The notes under the pieces: generated by a model | The model's input: the letters and a program-made list of their open reading frames with translations, nothing else | What the model was told of the DNA's origin: nothing | The model's database searches: none | Translations under genes and position numbers: made by a program | DNA from: Rhodopseudomonas palustris | GTDB lineage: Bacteria > Pseudomonadota > Alphaproteobacteria > Rhizobiales > Xanthobacteraceae | Assembly (NCBI RefSeq): GCF_013415845.1 | Contig: NZ_CP058907.1 | Coordinates: 4,712,001 to 4,776,000 of the forward strand | Direction: 5' to 3' | DNA length: 64,000 nucleotides | In this document: positions 37,810-49,685 of the stretch, in pieces | Layout of the letters: each line of letters begins with the position of its first letter | Position numbering within the stretch: position 1 is the first letter of the stretch

Positions 37810-38040
37810 GATCAATCTCCGGAAGGGCGCGGATCATCGCCCGGTTCCCGCCGCGGTGACCATCGCAATCCCGCCCGCGAAATCGAAATTCTGTACCCTG
37901 CACAGTGCTCTCCACAGCCGAAGTTTTGCCGCGGTGCAAAGTATTCCGTAACGCGAATTGAACATGATCCCTCTCCGCCGACACCACCAGCGGCGGCCGA
38001 TCGGCAACCAGACCGACGGCCGGGCGAAGGGAGAGTTGCG

Positions 38041-39093
38041 ATGCGCTATTCGGCCGAAGATCTACAAGCCGCGGCCCAGGCCGGCGTGATCACCCCGGCG
38101 CAGGAGGCGGCACTCCGCGCCTTCCTGGACGCCAGACGCCCGGCGGTCGCGAGCGACGCCCCGCGCTTCGATATCGTGCATCTGCTCTGGTATGCGGGCG
38201 CGCTGATCGTGATCAGCGCGATGGGGCTGTTCTCGACCATGGCGTTCGCCGGCCTTGGCGGCGCAGCGCTGACTGCCACGGCGCTGATCTATGCCGTCGC
38301 GTTCTGGTGGACCGGGCACTATCTGTGGCACGTGAAAGCTCTGCGCACGCCCGGCGGGCTATGCATCGCCGTCGCGGTCGGGATGATGCCGCTGGCGGTG
38401 TATGGCGTGCAGGAGGCATTCGGGCTGTGGTCCGAATTCGGCAAGCCCGACACCATTCGCAGCTTCTACATCTGGGTCAAAGGCAGCTTCATCTTCATGG
38501 AGCTCGCCACCATCGTGGCCGCACTGGTGGCGCTCGCGTTCTATCGCTTCCCGTTCATCGTGTTTCTGATGGCGGTGGCGCTGTGGTTCCTGTCGATGGA
38601 CCTGGTGCCGTGGATCACCGGCACGCCGCATGGCGATTTCGAAACCGGCCGCAAGGTCTCGATCGGATTCGGCGCCGTCATGGTGATCGCCGCCGTGATC
38701 GTGCATCTGCGCCAGCGCAGCGGCGATTTCGCATTCTGGCTGTATCTGTTCGGCGTGATGACGTTCTGGGGCGGCATCACTGCCACCTCGAACGGGACCA
38801 ATCTCGACAAGGCGCTGTACTGCGCCATGAACGTCGTGTTCCTCGGCATCGCCGTGGTGCTGGGCCGGCGGGTGTTCGCGGTGTTCGGCGCGCTCGGGAT
38901 CGCGATCTATCTCGGCGATCTCGCCGAAAAGCTGTTCCGCGACTCGCTGCTGTTCCCGTTCGCGCTGTCGCTGATCGGCATCGCGATCATCGCGCTCGGA
39001 CTGTTCCTGCATCGTCGCCTGCCGGCGATCGAGGCGTGGTGCGACGCGCGGCTGCCGAAGGGGATGCAGCGCCTGCGGGTGGCACCGGCCTAG
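38041..39093 (+). CDS. Polytopic membrane protein of unknown function
   Basis: 350-aa protein. A soluble N-terminus ([20 protein letters not shown], reminiscent of the DUF2157 lead-in) is followed by about nine to ten hydrophobic helices, ending with [20 protein letters not shown]. Preceded by GGGAGAG 6 nt upstream. No catalytic motif recognised. DUF2157 membership is a guess. It is 59 nt upstream of uvrB on the same strand; co-transcription is possible. Confidence 0.8.
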   Translation: MRYSAEDLQAAAQAGVITPAQEAALRAFLDARRPAVASDAPRFDIVHLLWYAGALIVISAMGLFSTMAFAGLGGAALTATALIYAVAFWWTGHYLWHVKALRTPGGLCIAVAVGMMPLAVYGVQEAFGLWSEFGKPDTIRSFYIWVKGSFIFMELATIVAALVALAFYRFPFIVFLMAVALWFLSMDLVPWITGTPHGDFETGRKVSIGFGAVMVIAAVIVHLRQRSGDFAFWLYLFGVMTFWGGITATSNGTNLDKALYCAMNVVFLGIAVVLGRRVFAVFGALGIAIYLGDLAEKLFRDSLLFPFALSLIGIAIIALGLFLHRRLPAIEAWCDARLPKGMQRLRVAPA

Positions 39094-39152
39094 ACAACAC
39101 GGCTGGGCGGCGCACCCTTTATTCGCCCCCCGCTTCGCCCCATATTGCCGGC

Positions 39153-42185
<3,033 letters not shown>

Positions 42186-42275
42186 GATCGCGGACTATCC
42201 CGCGCTTGGTTTGAACTTCGACCGAGGTGAGCTATCTTTATGAAGGCGGTCTGACGACCGCGTCAGGAGGTCGCC

Positions 42276-42509
42276 GTGGCAGTGCTGGTTATTCAGGTCA
42301 CGTACGACGAAGAGGCAAGAGTCTGGGTCGCCCAGAGCGACGACATTCCCCTGGTGACGGAAGCCGACACCTACGAGGTGCTCTATCGCAAGATGCCGGA
42401 CCTGATCCAGGACGTGCTGGTGGAAAACGCCGACCCGCGCGCGGGCACCGATGTGCCGTTCGAGCTCGTCACGTCCAGTCGAGCAGCGCCGCGTTTCCAA
42501 GTGGCGTAG
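42276..42509 (+). CDS. HicB-like antitoxin, DUF1902 type
   Basis: 77-aa protein: IQVTYDEEARVWVAQSDDIP, LVTEADTYEVLYRKMPDLIQ, then DVLVENADPRAGTDVPFELV. This is the partial RNase-H-like fold of HicB/DUF1902 antitoxins. No separate DNA-binding domain follows, so repression of its own promoter is uncertain. Start is GTG at 42276 with AGGAGG 5 nt upstream. The toxin gene begins on the base after its stop. Confidence 0.83.
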   Translation: MAVLVIQVTYDEEARVWVAQSDDIPLVTEADTYEVLYRKMPDLIQDVLVENADPRAGTDVPFELVTSSRAAPRFQVA

Positions 42510-42704
42510 ATGACCGACTACGCACCTGCTTTGAAGGACCTGCTCCGAAAGCACGGTTGCGAGTTTATTCGGCAAGGCAAGGGTGATCACGAGATGTGGC
42601 GAAGCCCGATGACCGGCAAGAGCTTGCCCGTCGATTCCAAGATCAAGTCGCGGCACACGGCGAACGGAATTTTGAAGCAGGCTGGACTGCCGAAGCAGTT
42701 CTGA
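42510..42704 (+). CDS. HicA-like mRNA interferase toxin
   Basis: 64-aa protein of the HicA/YcfA double-stranded-RNA-binding fold: LLRKHGCEFIRQGKGDHEMW, SPMTGKSLPVDSKIKSRHTA, NGILKQAGLPKQF. The catalytic His of HicA toxins sits in the GDHEMWR turn. HicA cleaves mRNA when free of HicB. ATG follows the antitoxin stop directly (TAG-ATG), so the order is antitoxin first, reverse of classic hicAB. Confidence 0.83.
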   Translation: MTDYAPALKDLLRKHGCEFIRQGKGDHEMWRSPMTGKSLPVDSKIKSRHTANGILKQAGLPKQF

Positions 42705-42761
42705 AGAAGACGGGGGGGACCTTGTCCTCAGCCACCAGAACCAATGTGGTCTTTCCCGGCG

Positions 42762-43070
42762 TTATTCGGGCTTTAGCATCCTGACCGCCTCCTCCACCTC
42801 CTTCCAATCCTCCACCAGCACATACTCCCCGTTGGCCAGCGTCGTCGCGCTCGCGGTGACCACCGCACGTTTCGGGCAGATGCCGAGACAGCCGATGGTG
42901 ACGAGCTTGGGACGTTTGCCGCCGTGCGACGCGGCGGCCTGTTTCAGTTCGGACTTCAGCGCCTGCTTCAGCTTCTTGCCGCCGTCGATCTTAGACAGGC
43001 ATTTGCCGCAGATCAGCACCGGCGGCGGGCGTTTGGGGCGGGCGATGGTGGGGGAGGATTTCGGGTACAT
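42762..43070 (-). CDS. (2Fe-2S) ferredoxin domain protein, thioredoxin-like fold
   Basis: 102 aa if read from Met 43070, 112 aa from Met 43100; neither has a clear ribosome site. Cys pattern ICGKCLSKIDG ... TIGCLGICPKRAV matches the thioredoxin-fold 2Fe-2S ferredoxins (NuoE/Shethna-like). The linker SHGGKRPKLV and the end VLVEDWKEVEEAVRMLKPE are typical of family members. Probable small electron carrier or regulator; partner unknown. It is convergent with hicA and divergent from the DpnI-like gene. Confidence 0.8.
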   Translation of the reverse strand: MYPKSSPTIARPKRPPPVLICGKCLSKIDGGKKLKQALKSELKQAAASHGGKRPKLVTIGCLGICPKRAVVTASATTLANGEYVLVEDWKEVEEAVRMLKPE

Positions 43071-43148
43071 CACGTAGATATAGGGATGACGCCGTCTCAT
43101 CCAAACGCCGCGCTTTTCCCAACGCGAGATGATTTGTTAGGCTGAGCC

Positions 43149-43916
43149 ATGAAGCTCGGCTTTGAAGAGACCCAGGCCGCCTACAATAGCGGCTCGCAGA
43201 ATGCCCGCGTCTGGACCGAGACGTGGGTCAAGACCTGGGCTTACTGCCCACATTGCGGCAACCAGAACATTTCTCAGTTTCCGAACAACAGCCCACTTGC
43301 TGACTTTTTCTGCGCATCCTGCCAGGAGGAGTTCGAGCTCAAGAGCCAGAAAGGCAAGTTCGGCTCGTCCGTCGCCGATGGCGCCTACAAGACCAAGTGC
43401 GATCGCCTTGCGGCAAGCAATAACCCCAACTTGCTGCTGATGAACTACGACCTCAAGTCGCTTGAAGTCATCAATCTGTTCGTCGTGCCGAAGCACTTTT
43501 TCGTCCGCGAGATCATTGAGGCGCGGAAGCCGCTGGCACCGACGGCGAGGCGCGCGGGCTGGGTCGGATCGAATATTCTGCTAAGCAGAATTCCCGAGTC
43601 AGGGAAGATACACATCGTCGAGAACCGGAGCATCCGACCGAAAGATCTGGTGCTGGAGCAATGGCAGAAGACACTCTTTCTTCGGCAAGAATCCCTCGAA
43701 ACCAAGGGCTGGCTGCTCGATGTGATGAGTTGCGTCGAGTCCATCGGCAAAACAGAATTCTCGCTCGATGAAGTCTATGCGTTCGATCGACACCTGGGCT
43801 CGCTGTACCCGGACAACCAGAACGTTCGACCGAAAATTCGACAACAGTTGCAGTATCTACGCGACCGTGGGTTCCTGGAGTTTGTAGGCAAGGGAAATTA
43901 TCGCTTGATCAAATGA
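43149..43916 (+). CDS. DpnI-like methyl-dependent restriction endonuclease
   Basis: 255 aa, similar to DpnI (254 aa) across its whole length. The N-terminal PD-(D/E)xK domain has zinc-knuckle Cys pairs YCPHCGN (33, 36) and FCASCQEEFELK (55, 58) and catalytic Asp52, Glu63 and Lys65 in ADFF...EFELK. RKPLAPTARRAGWVGSNI is almost identical to the DpnI block. The C-terminal winged helix is FSLDEVYAFDRHLGSLYPDN then IRQQLQYLRDRGFLEFVGKG. DpnI cuts GATC only when adenine is methylated; N6-methyl-GATC is thus the likely target. ATG 43149. Third-codon positions look less GC-rich than in neighbouring core genes, suggesting transfer. Confidence 0.93.
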   Translation: MKLGFEETQAAYNSGSQNARVWTETWVKTWAYCPHCGNQNISQFPNNSPLADFFCASCQEEFELKSQKGKFGSSVADGAYKTKCDRLAASNNPNLLLMNYDLKSLEVINLFVVPKHFFVREIIEARKPLAPTARRAGWVGSNILLSRIPESGKIHIVENRSIRPKDLVLEQWQKTLFLRQESLETKGWLLDVMSCVESIGKTEFSLDEVYAFDRHLGSLYPDNQNVRPKIRQQLQYLRDRGFLEFVGKGNYRLIK

Positions 43917-43926
43917 GGAGGCGAGC

Positions 43927-44199
43927 GTGGCGTGGTTTCTCAACATCTACCGATGCGAGCGCTGCGGACGGATTTGGACCGACGAGTGGTCCTGCATGTG
44001 CGACGACGACTGCCCCCATTGTGGGGCGCGCCACATGTCACCGCTCGACAGCAATGATCTGACCGACTTGATCGTGCAGGAAGGCAAAAAGTTCGTCGCT
44101 CTCCGCTCGCCCGATTCTGCGGGACACCATCCTGACTACAAGGAGATCGGTCGTTTTCCGACCAGGAAGAAAGCCGCGGCATTCTTGGCTAGGAATTGA
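43927..44199 (+). CDS. Small zinc-ribbon protein linked to the DpnI-like gene
   Basis: 90 aa from GTG 43927, with GAGGAGG 6 nt upstream; the start is only 11 nt after the nuclease stop. Four Cys pairs: YRCERCGRIW ... SCMCDDDCPHCGARHM, forming a rubredoxin/zinc-ribbon. The rest is a small charged domain ending KEIGRFPTRKKAAAFLARN. No family name is certain. Tight spacing implies co-transcription with the nuclease. It could be an accessory factor, or an unrelated cargo gene. Confidence 0.78.
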   Translation: MAWFLNIYRCERCGRIWTDEWSCMCDDDCPHCGARHMSPLDSNDLTDLIVQEGKKFVALRSPDSAGHHPDYKEIGRFPTRKKAAAFLARN

Positions 44200-44250
44200 G
44201 TATCGTAGGATGGGGTGAGACCAATCGGCTCGTCCTTCCTGCGCAATTCC

Positions 44251-44329
44251 GTCATTGCGAGGAGCGATGCGACGAAGCAATCCAGCGCCTTGCACAGAGC
44301 CTGGATTGCTTCGCTTCGCTCGCAATGAC
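44251..44329. repeat. Palindromic repeat, family B, copy 2
   Basis: GTCATTGCGAGGAGCGATGCG ... AAGCAATCCAGCGCC, then CTGGATTGCTTCGCTTCGCT and CGCAATGAC. Same family as 16913-17018, with a shorter loop. It marks the right edge of the accessory islet. Confidence 0.9.
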
Positions 44330-44351
44330 GCTGTGGTCGCAAAAACGAAAA

Positions 44352-44375
44352 GTGGCCGGGGGCGAGCCCGGCCAC
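44352..44375 (-). terminator. Rho-independent terminator of the thiolase gene
   Basis: Stem GTGGCCGGG / CCCGGCCAC, followed on the minus strand by TTTTCGTTTTTGCG. It lies about 37 nt past the stop at 44412. Confidence 0.88.
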
Positions 44376-44411
44376 GTCGTAACAGACCAAGTTGAAAGCG
44401 CTAAGCCGCCC

Positions 44412-45665
<1,254 letters not shown>

Positions 45666-45878
45666 CTTGTTCTTCTCCCGATCTTGTTTGCGGTTTGTTG
45701 GGGCTTGGCGGCGAGATTGTCCGAGACGACGACGAAGTCAAGCCGCGGCGGCGATGCAGCCCCATTCAATCTGTGTCGAGCGCCGGCTTATGCCGCACGG
45801 CGGAACTGACGAATTGCCAACCGCGGTGCGCCTCTGCATAGTCGCGCGCCAACAAGACACTTCTGGGGGACTACCAAC

Positions 45879-46313
45879 ATGGCCGAGGCCGATCTCGACG
45901 CGATCATCCGGCAGCTCGCAAAACAGCAGACCAAGGCGCTGACCGCCGCGGTGAAAAAGCGCCGCGACGCGCTGCTGGCCCGTGCCGCCAAGGCCAAGGA
46001 CGCCGCCGGCAAGGCGCAGGGCAAGGCCCTGGCGACCGCCGCCTATGAGCAGGGGCTGGCCGCGGCAAAGCGGCTGCAGACCGCCGCCGACAACGCCGCC
46101 GATGCCTACGCCCGCGCGATGCGCAAGGCGGCCGAAGATGCCGCCACGGCTGCCGCAGCGGCGTCCAAGCCGAAGGCGGACGACAAGCCGAAGGCGACCG
46201 CCAAGTCCAAGACTGCAAAGTCGAAGCCCGCCAAGGCAGCAGGCGACAAGGCGGAGACCAAGCCGGCCAAAACCGGCGCCAAGAAGAAGGCCGCCAAGAA
46301 GGCCAAGCGCTGA
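45879..46313 (+). CDS. Histone H1-like Lys/Ala-rich protein
   Basis: 144 aa. Residues 1-90 are an amphipathic Ala/Lys/Arg helix region (LDAIIRQLAKQQTKALTAAV). Residues 95-144 are a string of Lys, Ala and Pro (KPKATAKSKTAKSKPAKAAG) ending KKKAAKKAKR, as in the C-terminal tail of eukaryotic H1 and bacterial H1-like proteins such as AlgP or HctB. Binding to DNA without sequence preference is likely. It differs from most bacterial H1-like proteins in having an N-terminal helical part. Start ATG 45879. Confidence 0.85.
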   Translation: MAEADLDAIIRQLAKQQTKALTAAVKKRRDALLARAAKAKDAAGKAQGKALATAAYEQGLAAAKRLQTAADNAADAYARAMRKAAEDAATAAAAASKPKADDKPKATAKSKTAKSKPAKAAGDKAETKPAKTGAKKKAAKKAKR

Positions 46314-46798
46314 CCCGGTTCGGCTGTCCAGATGGGCGGTTCGGTCCGCCCGTCTCTCCCTAACCCCGCCGCTTGCGCTCAGCATCCCGTCACGGTCCGC
46401 GAATCAGTTGGCGAAGCGTGTCGCCATGTGGCGAAGTCGTGCGCGTCGCGAGTGATCGCCGGGCGGCATCGGTTAGCTGACGTTTCCCGGCTCGGTACGC
46501 TATCCGCCTCGGACTATTCCGAGGCCGTGCGGGGCGATTACTCGATATCGGGCGCAACTACTCAGAGGCTGCAGAAAAGCCGGCAAAACCATGGCGGCTT
46601 GGCCCGCTGGATGCCTGCCAAACGGGCGGCTTGAGCCTGCGAATCTAAATTTGTGCAATGCACAAAAGACGATTGCAATTGGCTCTTAGTGTAACTAATC
46701 GGAACACACAGCGCAGCAAATTGTAAAGGGCAAGGCGACCAACGCGTCGCCAGGTGCCGCTGCTTGCATCGACAATCAAACTTTGAACGGGATTGCCA
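46314..46798. other. 485-nt intergenic region with AT-rich section
   Basis: The first part holds a hairpin (AGATGGGCGG / CCGCCCGTCT, 46330-46355) with no T tract. A 100-codon frame at 46332-46634 has no ribosome site and no family and looks like chance. From about 46640 to 46795 the base composition becomes A+T-richer, as in a promoter, and carries the 7-bp inverted repeat TTTGTGC-AAT-GCACAAA (46650-46666). Promoter for the following gene is probable. Confidence 0.6.
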
Positions 46799-47230
46799 AT
46801 GACAGAGCATAGTCTCTGGCGTTTCTCGCGTGCATTGCATCGCGCCCTCAACGACCGCCAGACCGAAGACCTCGCTACGATTATCGACGACAACATCGAT
46901 TGGGCGATCTACGGCCCGATCGACATGTTCCCCTTTTTCGGTGCCCGCCAAGGCAAAGCGGCGGTGCTCGAAGTCTGCCGGCAGATCGCCGACAGCGTGC
47001 GGATCTATCGCTATCACCGCGAGTCGGTGATGCTCGGCATCGACTCCGCCGCCTCGATGGTCCGCTACTCGTTGACCGCCGCCGGCACGAACCGGCCGAT
47101 CAGCGTGCGGATGGCGCTGTTCACCCAGTTTCAGAACGGCCGGCTGACCAATCTGCGCATGGTGCTCGACACCTTCGACCTGGTCGAACAGGCGCTCGGC
47201 CGCCCGATCCACCTGCCGAAAATCGCCTGA
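46799..47230 (+). CDS. NTF2/SnoaL-like domain protein
   Basis: 143-aa single-domain protein with a cone-shaped NTF2 fold inferred from pattern: an N-terminal helix LWRFSRALHRALNDRQTEDL, IIDDNIDWAIYGPIDMFPFF, GARQGKAAVLEVCRQIADSV, and late strands VRMALFTQFQNGRLTNLRM. Such proteins include isomerases, polyketide cyclases and scaffold proteins. No catalytic residue can be picked with confidence. Start ATG 46799. Neighbours give no clue. Confidence 0.82.
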   Translation: MTEHSLWRFSRALHRALNDRQTEDLATIIDDNIDWAIYGPIDMFPFFGARQGKAAVLEVCRQIADSVRIYRYHRESVMLGIDSAASMVRYSLTAAGTNRPISVRMALFTQFQNGRLTNLRMVLDTFDLVEQALGRPIHLPKIA

Positions 47231-47437
47231 GACAATCGTCTGAGTTGTAGCGCAGCCGGCTTCTCCCCCGAGGCTGGCGGCCGCGTCGTTAATGGGACGT
47301 TGAGGATTGTCGCCGAAACACCGAGACGGCGCCGCAGAACGGCCGCGATGCGGTCAAATTGCGCTGGAGTCATGCGGCGGCAGATTACGTGCGGGCGATC
47401 CCCGCGCGGCGTGACGCTCACACAGGGGACCAACCGA

Positions 47438-47878
47438 ATGAACGCCATTCCTTCCGAGAAGATCGAGACCACCGAGACCGACGAGAACCTCGCCGCCGTT
47501 TCCGAGGTCGAAGCGGGGATCCGCGACTTCGTCCGCAACGACATCGCCTATCTGCGCCGCCCCTCGGCGACGACCGCGACCACCGACACGGCGGCGGCTC
47601 CGGCCTCGTCGCTCGGCCTCGAAGGCACCGCCGAAGCTGCGGTCAACAACGTCAACTCGCTGATCCAGCGCGTTGCGGGCACCTCGCTCGGCGAGATCGA
47701 AAACCTGATCGGCGAACTGGAGACGCTGCGCGACCTGCTGCACGCCGAAGGTCAGCGGGTTCAGCGCGAGATCTCGAGCTACGCCCAGCTCAGCCAGGCG
47801 GCGATGAAGTCGACCCGGATGATCGCCGAGAACGTCGCGCAGTGGAAGCGCGCCGCCGACACCCTGCGTCACGGCTGA
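47438..47878 (+). CDS. Conserved hypothetical helical protein
   Basis: 146 aa from ATG 47438, with GGGGA 9 nt upstream. Acidic N-terminus (KIETTETDENLAAVSEVEAG), a Thr/Ala-rich stretch (about 45-60), and a long amphipathic helix region (GEIENLIGELETLRDLLHAE, QRVQREISSYAQLSQAAMKS) likely to be coiled coil. No membrane segment or signal. I do not recognise a family with a known function. Followed by a strong terminator. Confidence 0.75.
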   Translation: MNAIPSEKIETTETDENLAAVSEVEAGIRDFVRNDIAYLRRPSATTATTDTAAAPASSLGLEGTAEAAVNNVNSLIQRVAGTSLGEIENLIGELETLRDLLHAEGQRVQREISSYAQLSQAAMKSTRMIAENVAQWKRAADTLRHG

Positions 47879-47932
47879 TCGGTCCACCCTGATTCGGCCC
47901 GCGATCCGGTCGATCACAGGTCTTGAAACGAC

Positions 47933-47962
47933 AAAAGCAGCCATCGCGAGGTGGCTGCTTTT
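47933..47962 (+). terminator. Bidirectional Rho-independent terminator
   Basis: Stem AAAAGCAGCCA / TGGCTGCTTTT with a short loop, followed on the plus strand by TTTTTGCG. The A run on the other side gives a T tract for the minus strand too, so it can also serve the small gene at 48025-48171. Confidence 0.9.
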
Positions 47963-48024
47963 TGCGTGCTATCTCGGATTTAGTTCGATGGCCGGCGGGG
48001 TGCCGGCAGCCGCGAGCTTTAAGC

Positions 48025-48171
48025 TCAGCGGTCGGAGATCGTCGTCGCGGAGTCGAGGCTGTAGGAGCCCACTGCGTAACCCTTCACAACCATTCCGGTG
48101 GTGATCATCACCGCCAGCGTCACGGTGGCGAAGATCACGCCCACCCATTTCAGTCCAGCTTGGTCAGCCAT
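48025..48171 (-). CDS. Small single-pass membrane protein
   Basis: 48 aa from ATG 48169-48171, with GAGGGAA about 12 nt upstream: MADQAGLKWVGVIFATVTLA, then a hydrophobic helix VMITTGMVVKGYAV and a polar tail GSYSLDSATTISDR. Short, membrane-spanning, function unknown. The in-frame extension to 48219 has no better start. Near the bidirectional terminator, which argues for transcription. Confidence 0.6.
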   Translation of the reverse strand: MADQAGLKWVGVIFATVTLAVMITTGMVVKGYAVGSYSLDSATTISDR

Positions 48172-48319
48172 TGTCTTCAATTCCCTCAGCCCTGCGTTCG
48201 TCGAACGTGGCGCTCGCAAGGTTCACAACATCTTAATATCCCGGCCGTTCCGGGATCGTCTCGGGCAAAAGCCTCGCATTTGGTTAAAATGCGATCGGCT
48301 GTGTCCCCCTCGCCTCAGT

Positions 48320-48802
48320 TCACTCCGCGTTCGGCCGGCGCGGCACGAACGCCGTGGCGAGGAACGAGAACACCACCTCGCCGCGCTGATTGATCCCGGT
48401 GTTGCGGGCCTGCATGATTCCCCATTGCGGGCGCGAATCGGACGGCCGCAGACTCTCGACCTGCTTGTAGTAGGTGATGGTGTCGCCGGCCAGAACCGGC
48501 TTGAGCCAGCGCAGCTCGCGAAAACCCGGGGACGGGCCACCGGTCGCCACCAGCTCGCCGCGCTTGGCGGCCTCGGCGGACTCGCGCTGAGCATCCGCGA
48601 CCATCAGCTTCATGCACACCGCGGCGACGTGCCAGCCCGAGGCGGCGAGGCCGCCGAACAGCGAGTTCTTGCCGGCCTCCTCGTCGAGGTGGAACGGCTG
48701 CGGATCGAACTGCGCCGCGAAGGTCTTGATCGAGTCGGCCGTGAACGTGAACGTACCGACCTCACGGCGTTCGCCGATCGTCATGTCTTCCAGGAAACGC
48801 AT
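48320..48802 (-). CDS. MaoC family dehydratase
   Basis: 160-aa hot-dog-fold protein: MTIGERREVGTFTFTADSIK, then the R-hydratase catalytic stretch FAAQFDPQPFHLDEEAGKNS (Asp and His), then SGWHVAAVCMKLMV and the strand RPSDSRPQWGIMQARNTGIN. Family enzymes hydrate enoyl-CoA to R-3-hydroxyacyl-CoA. ATG 48800-48802; it follows the next MaoC gene by 8 nt. Confidence 0.9.
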   Translation of the reverse strand: MRFLEDMTIGERREVGTFTFTADSIKTFAAQFDPQPFHLDEEAGKNSLFGGLAASGWHVAAVCMKLMVADAQRESAEAAKRGELVATGGPSPGFRELRWLKPVLAGDTITYYKQVESLRPSDSRPQWGIMQARNTGINQRGEVVFSFLATAFVPRRPNAE

Positions 48803-48810
48803 GGTGATCG

Positions 48811-49290
48811 CTATCCGTTGCTGCCGGCGGCGCTGGTCGCGTCCGCGTCGCGGCGCTTGACGATGATCGGCGACACCATCTCGCTCAGCATCTGGCCGTG
48901 GCCGTTGCGCACGTAGCACTTGAAGGTGACGATCCCGGTTTCGGGACGGCTCTTCGACACCCGTGCTTCAATCACTTCGACGTCGAGCAGCAGATCGTCG
49001 CCCGGGCGCAGCGGCGACATCCAGCGCATCTCGTCGACGCCCGGCGAGCCGAGCGACGCGGTGTCCTTGATGAAGCCGTCGTACATCATCCGCATCATCA
49101 GCGACGACAGATGCCAGCCCGAGCCGGACATGCCTTTCAGCATCGAGGCATTGGCGGCGTGGTCGTCCAGATGCATCGGCTGCGGATCGTATTCCGAAGC
49201 AAAAGCGATGATCTCCTCGCGCGTCACACGGCGAGGTCCATAGCGGCCGAAGTGGCCGGGCGCGAAATTTTCGAAGAACAGGGCTGTCAT
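48811..49290 (-). CDS. MaoC family dehydratase
   Basis: 159-aa hot-dog-fold partner: REEIIAFASEYDPQPMHLDD (catalytic Asp and His), AANASMLKGMSGSGWHLSSL, and SKSRPETGIVTFKCYVRNGH. Same family as the gene it precedes; together they may form a heterodimer, as other tandem MaoC pairs do (inference). Substrate unknown. Divergent from the DUF4282 gene. Confidence 0.9.
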   Translation of the reverse strand: MTALFFENFAPGHFGRYGPRRVTREEIIAFASEYDPQPMHLDDHAANASMLKGMSGSGWHLSSLMMRMMYDGFIKDTASLGSPGVDEMRWMSPLRPGDDLLLDVEVIEARVSKSRPETGIVTFKCYVRNGHGQMLSEMVSPIIVKRRDADATSAAGSNG

Positions 49291-49375
49291 GGCATTTGCT
49301 GGTGGGAGGCCCGATTGTGGCCGTTATTGCGGTCGATCACAAGCCCATCATTCGGTTTGTTGGGGGAGACCACCG

Positions 49376-49669
49376 ATGTTCAATTTTCGGGACCTATTTC
49401 AATGGGACCGCTTCATCACGCCGACCATCATCAAGACCTTCTATTGGCTGGTGATCGCGTTGACCGTGCTGTTCGGCATTTCCGGCGTGTTTTCCGGGCT
49501 GGCGGCGATGGCGGTGAGCCCGTTCGGCGGTTTCATCCTGGTGCTGTCCAGCCTCGCCTCGATCCTGGTCGGGATCGTGTTCTCGCGCATCGTCGCCGAG
49601 TTCGTGCTGATCGTGTTCCGAATCAACGAACACCTCGGCGCGATCCGCGATCAGCAGGGATTCAGGTGA
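49376..49669 (+). CDS. DUF4282 family membrane protein
   Basis: 97 aa from ATG 49376, preceded by GGGGGAGA 7 nt upstream. DUF4282 opening FNFRDLFQWDRFITPTIIKT, then two membrane helices (FYWLVIALTVLFGISGVFSG and FGGFILVLSSLASILVGIVF) and a conserved SRIVAEFVLIVFRINEHLGA end. Inner membrane; no known function. The 85-nt gap to the MaoC gene should hold two divergent promoters. Confidence 0.85.
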   Translation: MFNFRDLFQWDRFITPTIIKTFYWLVIALTVLFGISGVFSGLAAMAVSPFGGFILVLSSLASILVGIVFSRIVAEFVLIVFRINEHLGAIRDQQGFR

Positions 49670-49685
49670 CGACAACCACCTCATC

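Noticed and set aside
36046..38040. Long plus-strand frame opposite the alkylsulfatase that runs into the membrane-protein gene
   Set aside because: Only the part from ATG 38041 looks like protein and has a ribosome site. The rest is antisense to a well-supported exported enzyme.
43149..43916. DpnI-like gene considered as part of a classical type II restriction-modification pair
   Set aside because: No methyltransferase motifs (DPPY, FxGxG) are found in the surrounding genes, and the enzyme family needs methylated DNA rather than protection.
46332..46634. 100-codon frame in the largest intergenic gap
   Set aside because: No ribosome site, no family, irregular composition. Treated as non-coding.
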